Positions 1 to 3,990 of a stretch of 5,991 nucleotides of DNA are shown here, piece by piece. This DNA is from JAUVIB01 sp964424545 (lineage in GTDB: Bacteria > Calditrichota > Calditrichia > Calditrichales > Calditrichaceae). Positions within the stretch are counted from its first letter, which is position 1; every line of letters begins with the position of its first letter. A program made the position numbers and the translations under genes. Location: positions 1 to 5,991 of the forward strand of contig CAYRJN010000224.1 in NCBI GenBank assembly GCA_964424545.1. Reading direction: 5' to 3'. The notes below the pieces were generated by a model. That model was not told where the DNA came from. It saw nothing but the letters and a program-made list of their open reading frames with translations, and ran no database searches.

Positions 1-3
1 AGA

Positions 4-16
4 TATAGAATATACA
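4..16. repeat. 13-base direct repeat, copy downstream of the compact DUF1080 gene
   Basis: This is an exact copy of TATAGAATATACA at 827-839. It lies about 50 bases past the stop codon of the compact DUF1080 gene, near the window edge. It could belong to the leader of a following gene that is not visible. Confidence 0.4.
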
Positions 17-65
17 AAAAACTACAAAACTTAACTGACTAAGTAGAACTAATTCTGTTTTTATA

Positions 66-764
66 TTACTCAACGGGTTCAAGATAGATGCTTTTAAATT
101 CGACAGGCGCGCCTTCGCTTTGAAAACAAATTTTTCCGGAATTAACCGACGTTTCCGTTGCTTTGTTTTGCAAAACATCATTGACAAAAAGGGTTATTGT
201 GTTATCTTTGCATATTATTTTGTACGTATTCCACTCTCCGAGCGGTTTTTCACTGCTCTCCGCTTTTTTAACAATGCGTCTTGACGATTTATCCGTATGT
301 TCTTTTATTTCCGTACCGTCGACAAGCCAAAAATCGCCTGCATTTCCCGATTCAAGCTGCGCTTCTATCGATTTTGGCCAAACCTTATCTTCCCCGCTCA
401 TATGCAATAAGACGCCGCTATTGCCCGCTTCGGCTGGCCAGCGCCAAACAACCGTTAATATATAATTGCCATAATCTTTTGTCGTTCGAATATAGCCGTG
501 GGGTTTACCGACACATTTTAATATTCCGTTTTCCGCCGTCCATACTTTATCCGCGTTAACCGTTTCATCGGGAATGAATTTCTTCCAACCGTTAAAATCT
601 TTCCCGTTCCACAAATCGATACGTTTCGTCGGAATAATGACCTCGGTTTTTTCCGCATTCCGGACAGTATTTTCCTTCGCAGGAGCTGATTTCTCATTCG
701 AGCAAGATAGTATTAAAATGGTATAAACGATCAATGCGCTTACAAAAAAATACTTCGACAACAT
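66..764 (-). CDS. DUF1080 (3-keto-disaccharide hydrolase-like) lipoprotein, compact form
   Basis: This is a 232-residue protein. Residues 1-20 form a lipoprotein signal peptide: Lys4, a hydrophobic stretch, then a lipobox ILS-Cys21, so the protein is probably lipid-anchored on the periplasmic side. A linker to about residue 47 is followed by one DUF1080/PF06439 domain (about 48-231). Family landmarks are IDLWNGKDFNGW (49-60), VWTAENGIL (74-82), YIRTTKDYGNYIL (91-103), the GNSGVLLH core (114-121), SIEAQLESGNAGDFW (132-146), GEWNTYKI (176-183) and the closing VEFKSIYLEPV (221-231). The family adopts a concanavalin-like beta-sandwich, and characterised members act on 3-keto-glycosides; the substrate here is unknown. 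The start is fixed by AAGGAGG five bases upstream. It lies 310 bases after the TIM-barrel gene and may have its own promoter. The fold assignment is firm; the reaction is inferred. Confidence 0.93.
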   Translation of the reverse strand: MLSKYFFVSALIVYTILILSCSNEKSAPAKENTVRNAEKTEVIIPTKRIDLWNGKDFNGWKKFIPDETVNADKVWTAENGILKCVGKPHGYIRTTKDYGNYILTVVWRWPAEAGNSGVLLHMSGEDKVWPKSIEAQLESGNAGDFWLVDGTEIKEHTDKSSRRIVKKAESSEKPLGEWNTYKIICKDNTITLFVNDVLQNKATETSVNSGKICFQSEGAPVEFKSIYLEPVE

Positions 765-769
765 AATAA

Positions 770-776
770 CCTCCTT
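770..776 (-). promoter_or_regulatory. Ribosome binding site of the compact DUF1080 gene
   Basis: The minus strand reads AAGGAGG followed by TTATT and then ATG. This is a near-perfect Shine-Dalgarno site with a five-base spacer. It is the strongest in the window and fixes the start at 764. Confidence 0.85.
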
Positions 777-789
777 AAATTATTGTTAC

Positions 790-820
790 ATTAGATTGTG
801 ATTTATTTAATCGTTTACAA
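790..820 (-). promoter_or_regulatory. Weak candidate promoter for the compact DUF1080 gene
   Basis: On the minus strand TTGTAA (820-815) could be a -35 box and TCTAAT (795-790), matching five of six bases of TATAAT, a -10 box. The spacer is 19 bases, longer than ideal. Transcription would begin about 20 bases before the start codon, just upstream of the ribosome binding site. In DNA this rich in A+T such matches arise easily, so this is only a suggestion. Confidence 0.22.
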
Positions 821-826
821 TAATTT

Positions 827-839
827 TATAGAATATACA
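827..839. repeat. 13-base direct repeat, copy upstream of the compact DUF1080 gene
   Basis: TATAGAATATACA occurs here and again, identically and in the same orientation, at 4-16. The two copies therefore bracket the compact DUF1080 gene. The function is unknown; chance is possible in DNA this rich in A+T. Confidence 0.4.
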
Positions 840-1074
840 GACATGCCGGAATAGGGCTGCATGCATTAAACTAATCCGGAGTATATACAATAAAAACACA
901 TCGAAACTCCGGAAATTACATCTTTCAGAAATCATCAGTATTCTTATTGTAATATTCTCTATATTGTCGCTTTTCAAAATATAAATATTTTCTATGGGCG
1001 ATATTCACGTCATCCGATTTAATAGGACAATGATAGATATATCATTTTTTCAAGCAGCTTGTTAAACTACGTCC

Positions 1075-1986
1075 TTAAAAATCGTCCGAATTTCTATAGG
1101 CTTCAATAACCGCCCTTTCGCCCTCTTTACCGGGACGACTATTTCCGTGTTCCATTCCCAATATACCCTTGTAGCCTTTTTCGTAAATATGTTTAAAAAC
1201 ATTATGAAAATTTATTTCACCCGTAGTCGGTTCATTTCTCCCTGGGTTATCGCCAATCTGAAAATAGGCGATCTCTTCCCAGGCCAAATCCATATTGGGA
1301 ATTAAATTGCCTTCGGAAACCTGCTGGTGATAGAGATCATCCAATATTTTGCAGGAGGGGCTGTTCACCGCTTTACAAATCTGATAGGCCTGCGGAATTT
1401 TAGAAAGAAAAAGCCCTGGATGATTAATCCAGTTATTTAAAGGCTCAATTACCATAATCAAACCCGTCTTTTCGCACACTTCGGCGCAATATTTTAAATT
1501 ATCAATAACATTAGCCGTTTGATAACCCCATTCAAGACCCTGCGAATAGACGGCCGGAACCACAGTGCACCATTTGGCATTAACGCGTTTTGCCGTTTCA
1601 ACGGCTTTTTTCATACGCAGAATAATCCATTGTCTGAAATCTTTATCATTATGAACGAAAGTCTCTTTTTTAAACTCCGCATAAGCGACAAAAACGCCCA
1701 TTTTCATTCCCAAATTACCCATTGTAGAAGCAATTTTTTCCTGCAGCTCAACCGGTCTGTTCATCATGCCGTTATCTTCAATGGCTCTAAAGCCATGATC
1801 GTACATAAATTTAAGTTGATCAATATGGTCTTTTCCCGCGCTGTTTTTAAACATACCGAAATGCGGCGCATAATTAAGTTTAAAGGGTTTCTTAGAGTTG
1901 CTGTCCACCATCTGGGCATTTGCCGAGACGGCCGCAAAGCCGACTGTAGCAAACGTTGTTTTTTTTAAGAAATCTCTCCTTTCCAC
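1075..1986 (-). CDS. Tat-exported hydroxypyruvate-isomerase-like TIM barrel (sugar isomerase/epimerase or hydratase)
   Basis: This 303-residue protein starts at GTG. A twin-arginine signal (ERRDFLKK, 2-9) leads a hydrophobic segment and a likely signal peptidase site after ANA (22-24), so the mature enzyme should be folded and exported. The rest is an AP-endonuclease-2/xylose-isomerase-like TIM barrel of the Hyi (hydroxypyruvate isomerase) type. Landmarks are VIEPLN (179-184), LDDLYHQQ (215-222), FQIGDNPGRNEP (242-253) with GEINF (256-260), and GMEHG (277-281). By analogy with the family, Glu181, Asp217, Gln243 and Glu279 should form the metal site. The Tat signal makes a role in intracellular hydroxypyruvate metabolism unlikely. 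Next to DUF1080 genes, an epimerase, isomerase or hydratase acting on keto-sugars in the periplasm fits better, but this is inferred. The gene follows the permuted DUF1080 gene by 43 bases and is probably co-transcribed with it. Confidence 0.93.
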   Translation of the reverse strand: MERRDFLKKTTFATVGFAAVSANAQMVDSNSKKPFKLNYAPHFGMFKNSAGKDHIDQLKFMYDHGFRAIEDNGMMNRPVELQEKIASTMGNLGMKMGVFVAYAEFKKETFVHNDKDFRQWIILRMKKAVETAKRVNAKWCTVVPAVYSQGLEWGYQTANVIDNLKYCAEVCEKTGLIMVIEPLNNWINHPGLFLSKIPQAYQICKAVNSPSCKILDDLYHQQVSEGNLIPNMDLAWEEIAYFQIGDNPGRNEPTTGEINFHNVFKHIYEKGYKGILGMEHGNSRPGKEGERAVIEAYRNSDDF

Positions 1987-1988
1987 TG

Positions 1989-1995
1989 CCCCTCC
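1989..1995 (-). promoter_or_regulatory. Ribosome binding site supporting the GTG start of the TIM-barrel gene
   Basis: The minus strand reads GGAGGGG, then CA, then GTG. Counting only the GGAGG core, the spacer is four bases, which is short but workable. An in-frame TGA lies a few codons upstream, and no ATG occurs before residue 26, inside the mature protein. The Arg-Arg of the Tat motif comes two codons after GTG, so GTG is the only sensible start. Confidence 0.75.
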
Positions 1996-2029
1996 ATTGC
2001 GTCAATAAATATTTATCATTATAATAAAA

Positions 2030-3553
2030 TTATTTTTTATCTCCCGTATCGACAATCCAAATATTACGATATTGAACGGGATCACCGTGATCCTGTAAAA
2101 ATATTCCGGCCGGTTTACTTTCATCGGGGATATAAGCTCCCGCCGTCGGAAAAGGAAGCTCAAGATTGTCATGGATTTTTACGCCGTTATGCAAAACGGT
2201 TATGCGAGCATTGCTAATTTTTTTACCTTTTCTATTAAATTTCGGCGCCGTAAACTCGATATCATAAGTTTGCCACTGTAAAGGCGGCGCGCACATATTA
2301 ACCAAAGGTCGTGCAATTTTGTAAATACCGCCGCACTCGTTATCCTTTCCTTCCAGTCCATAACTGTCCAACACCTGAACTTCATAACGACAAAGATTGT
2401 AGACGCCGCTGTTTCCGCGGCTTTGTCCGGTAAAATCAGGCATAAACGGTGAACGAAATTCTAAATGCAGTTTATAATTCCAAAACGATTGTCGGGTATA
2501 AATGGAACGGCTGCCCGGCTTTACCTGCATAGCGCCGCCTTTAACAATTTCCCAGCGCGGTTTATCATCATATTTACGAATATCGACCTGTGTCCATTTT
2601 ACAGGCACATTATTTCCTTCCGGCGCAAAAACCATATCGAACAGATCATGCGCATTTTTGCCTTCGGCGCGATACGGGCCCGAAATCAGCCAAAACGTTA
2701 TAAAACTGTTGTCAAGCTTCGCCGCCTTATCCTTATCTCCATAAGGAGAAGCAACAACATCAGTATCGCTTAATTGTACGTAAGCGCCCCAACCACCATT
2801 ATCATTGGGTACTTTAATCAATATTTCATTCCAGCCTTTTTGCAGATTAACGACGATTGTATCCTGTCCCGCTTTCGCGCCGCGATGTTTATTCAAAGCA
2901 AATATGACTTTTGCGTTTAGCCAAACTTTTATGCCGTCGTCACTACCCAGTTTCAAAGCGGTTTTTTGCTCTTCTTTTGAAAAAACCATCGTTTTAAGAT
3001 AAGCGCAGCTATAATCCCCGCCGACCAGTCTGGCCAGATTTACATATCCCTGCGGTTCGGGCATCTGTCGCCATTTATCGAGAGAAGTCCCGTCAAATAA
3101 CACAATAGCCCCCTGTGGCGGCTTCTTTCCCAAATCAGATGATAAACGTACTGCCTTCTTTAAAAGGAAGCTGCCCTCTTTTCGGCCTACGGTTTCACCC
3201 GACAAACCTTTTTCTCCGATTGAAGCGCTCCATGTCGTTCCGTTTACGCTCCCTTCTTTAAACACAATCGCGCCGTCTTCTTGCATATTTCCGTCAAGTT
3301 GGATAATAAGAGCATCGCGCGCGTCAAATTTACTCAACAAATTAAGTTTATATTGTCCGTCTTTATAGGCCATTACTTGCGCGCAAAGCGTTTTTTTACC
3401 GTTTTTTGTTGTCCATTCGCCTTGATAATCGCCCATTAGAGGATCAGCAGCGGCTGTCCGGCTAAGATGTATTGCTTTTGGCCTACTAGTTTTATTATTG
3501 TTTCCGCAAGCAATCATTAAAGGTATTAATAATAACAGCGCATATTTTTTCAT
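2030..3553 (-). CDS. DUF1080 lipoprotein with a circularly permuted beta-sandwich module inserted in its domain
   Basis: The protein has 507 residues from the chosen ATG. The frame stays open to an ATG at 3595, but the 14 extra residues are charged and would bury the signal peptide, whereas 3553 has AGGGA seven bases upstream. Residues 1-15 plus Cys16 (PLMIAC) form a lipoprotein signal. About 37-136 is an N-terminal beta-rich domain (GDYQGEW, 41-47), often found ahead of DUF1080. DUF1080 opens with AIVLFDGTSLDKW (149-161), is interrupted by an insert (162-320), and resumes at RWEIVKGGAMQV (333-344). It continues with RGNSGVY (379-385), RYEVQVLDSYG (389-399), ECGGIY (406-411), WQTYDIEF (427-434), LQDHG (486-490) and RNIWI (496-500). 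All usual landmarks are intact, so the domain should fold. The insert matches the C-terminal module of the HEAT protein, with its halves in reverse order. Function is probably recognition or cleavage of (3-keto-)glycosides at the envelope; the substrate is unknown. Confidence 0.93.
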   Translation of the reverse strand: MKKYALLLLIPLMIACGNNNKTSRPKAIHLSRTAAADPLMGDYQGEWTTKNGKKTLCAQVMAYKDGQYKLNLLSKFDARDALIIQLDGNMQEDGAIVFKEGSVNGTTWSASIGEKGLSGETVGRKEGSFLLKKAVRLSSDLGKKPPQGAIVLFDGTSLDKWRQMPEPQGYVNLARLVGGDYSCAYLKTMVFSKEEQKTALKLGSDDGIKVWLNAKVIFALNKHRGAKAGQDTIVVNLQKGWNEILIKVPNDNGGWGAYVQLSDTDVVASPYGDKDKAAKLDNSFITFWLISGPYRAEGKNAHDLFDMVFAPEGNNVPVKWTQVDIRKYDDKPRWEIVKGGAMQVKPGSRSIYTRQSFWNYKLHLEFRSPFMPDFTGQSRGNSGVYNLCRYEVQVLDSYGLEGKDNECGGIYKIARPLVNMCAPPLQWQTYDIEFTAPKFNRKGKKISNARITVLHNGVKIHDNLELPFPTAGAYIPDESKPAGIFLQDHGDPVQYRNIWIVDTGDKK

Positions 3554-3560
3554 TTTTTCA

Positions 3561-3565
3561 TCCCT
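3561..3565 (-). promoter_or_regulatory. Ribosome binding site deciding the start of the permuted DUF1080 gene
   Basis: AGGGA on the minus strand is followed by seven bases and the ATG at 3553. That ATG directly begins the Lys-Lys n-region of a lipoprotein signal peptide, which favours it over the in-frame ATG at 3595. Confidence 0.7.
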
Positions 3566-3643
3566 AATTTTATTATATCGAAATTTAAAGAACATAGCTT
3601 CGCAAAGTGATTAATGAAAAAAGTACGGGTAGAATCGTCAACG

Positions 3644-3720
3644 TGTCATTCCTTCGAAAGAAGGAATCTGAATGCCAAGATTTAGATTCCCGTCCCGTCA
3701 ATACGGGATCGGGAATGACA
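3644..3720. repeat. Compound palindromic repeat (two hairpins inside an outer inverted repeat)
   Basis: The outer arms are TGTCATTCC (3644-3652) and GGAATGACA (3712-3720), a perfect 9-base inverted repeat. Hairpin 1 has arms ATTCCTTC (3648-3655) and GAAGGAAT (3660-3667) around a GAAA loop. Hairpin 2 pairs ATTCCCGTCCCGT (3686-3698) with its complement at 3703-3716, leaving one bulged T (3709) and a CAAT loop. Between them GGAATCT (3663-3669) and AGATTCC (3684-3690) form a further inverted pair, so the element can also fold as one long structure. GTCATTCC...GGAATGAC repeats of this general shape are scattered between genes in many bacteria, and a short MITE or REP-like element is the likely class. 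No T-run follows on either strand, so it is not a standard terminator. Confidence 0.85.
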
Positions 3721-3763
3721 AGGATAAGTAAAATGTAGAAACGGCAACAAAAAGGGCCAACAG

Positions 3764-3791
3764 TATCATTCTTCGATAAATTGGAGAATCT
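3764..3791. repeat. Decayed relative of the palindromic repeat
   Basis: TATCATTCTTCG and GAGAATCT echo TGTCATTCCTTCG and AAGGAATCT of hairpin 1 at 3644-3669. ATTCTTC (3768-3774) can pair with GGAGAAT (3783-3789) through one T-G wobble and an eight-base loop. It is best read as a degenerate half copy, although convergence in A+T-rich DNA cannot be excluded. Confidence 0.5.
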
Positions 3792-3888
3792 AAAATACGG
3801 CCTATGTGAACGATGTATAATTTCAAAATTGAGAATAATACAAAAATAAATGAAAATGTCCGAAATAGGTTATTTTTTGAAATTCCGA

Positions 3889-3910
3889 TACAATAAAATA
3901 TCATATTGTA
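3889..3910. promoter_or_regulatory. Inverted repeat TACAATA-N8-TATTGTA, operator-like
   Basis: TACAATA (3889-3895) and TATTGTA (3904-3910) are perfect 7-base inverted arms separated by eight bases. The right arm covers the candidate -10 box of the promoter at 3905-3933, where a repressor dimer would block transcription. The same heptamer recurs three times upstream of the compact DUF1080 gene. The site is seen directly; the operator role is inferred. Confidence 0.4.
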
Positions 3911-3933
3911 GACATTTTGATAATTTTTTACAA
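3905..3933 (-). promoter_or_regulatory. Candidate sigma-70-type promoter for the permuted DUF1080 and TIM-barrel genes
   Basis: On the minus strand TTGTAA (3933-3928) and TACAAT (3910-3905, five of six bases of TATAAT) are separated by exactly 17 bases. A further TTGACA lies just upstream (3942-3937), 17 bases ahead of a poorer CAAAAT. Transcription from here would give a leader of about 345 bases that includes both palindromic repeats. Confidence 0.4.
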
Positions 3934-3990
3934 AATTGTCAATGACCCTTCTTCCTCATCTCATTATTCATTTTATTAAACAATGTTCTT

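Larger units (their letters stand above)
765..1074. other. Non-coding gap between the TIM-barrel and compact DUF1080 genes
   Basis: There are 310 A+T-rich bases with no credible open frame on either strand. The gap holds the heptamer TACAATA or its complement at 816-822, 886-892 and 945-951. It also holds a 13-base repeat at 827-839 and an 8-base inverted repeat, TCCGGAGT (875-882) and ACTCCGGA (906-913), with the palindrome TGCATGCA at 858-865 nearby. I see no G+C-rich hairpin followed by a T-run on the minus strand, so no intrinsic terminator for the TIM-barrel gene can be called. The length and motif density suggest a regulatory region rather than a simple intra-operon spacer. Confidence 0.6.
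3554..3990. other. Non-coding gap between the HEAT-repeat gene and the permuted DUF1080 gene
   Basis: About 437 bases hold the candidate promoter and dyad near the upstream end and the palindromic repeats in the middle. A TATAAT at 3572-3577 (minus strand) lies just before the ribosome binding site. I found no G+C-rich hairpin with a T-run after the HEAT-repeat stop codon. The only frame of note (3904 to 3698, minus) is rejected as a gene. The gap suggests that the HEAT gene and the following pair are separate transcription units. Confidence 0.6.

Noticed and set aside
45..65. AGAA...TTCT mini-hairpin with a short T-run on the plus strand near the window start
   Set aside because: A four-base A+T-rich stem is too weak and is in the wrong orientation for the genes here.
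1031..1050. TGATA-GATA-TATCA hairpin followed by six T on the plus strand
   Set aside because: It has the form of a weak terminator but only for plus-strand transcription, where no gene exists. The stem is five A+T-rich pairs.
1051..1061. CAAGCAGCTTG hairpin just after the TIM-barrel stop codon
   Set aside because: The stem has only four base pairs, and on the minus strand it is followed by A residues, not T, so it does not qualify as a terminator.
1519..1968. 149-codon open frame on the plus strand
   Set aside because: It is antisense to the TIM-barrel gene, which has intact family motifs throughout; no start signal or recognisable domain.
3572..3577. Perfect TATAAT on the minus strand just upstream of the permuted DUF1080 gene
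   Set aside because: There is no -35-like hexamer at a workable distance, and the start it implies would fall on the ribosome binding site, leaving almost no leader.
3554..3595. Upstream ATG adding 14 residues to the permuted DUF1080 protein
   Set aside because: The extension is charged and would precede the signal peptide. The internal ATG has a better ribosome binding site and starts a standard lipoprotein signal.
3644..3791. CRISPR array or terminator reading of the repeats
   Set aside because: There are no regularly spaced direct repeats with unique spacers and no cas gene. Neither hairpin is followed by a T-run on either strand.
3698..3904. 68-codon open frame on the minus strand with a hydrophobic translation
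   Set aside because: It has no ribosome binding site before its ATG, its 3' part runs into the palindromic repeat, and its hydrophobic look follows from A+T-rich DNA.
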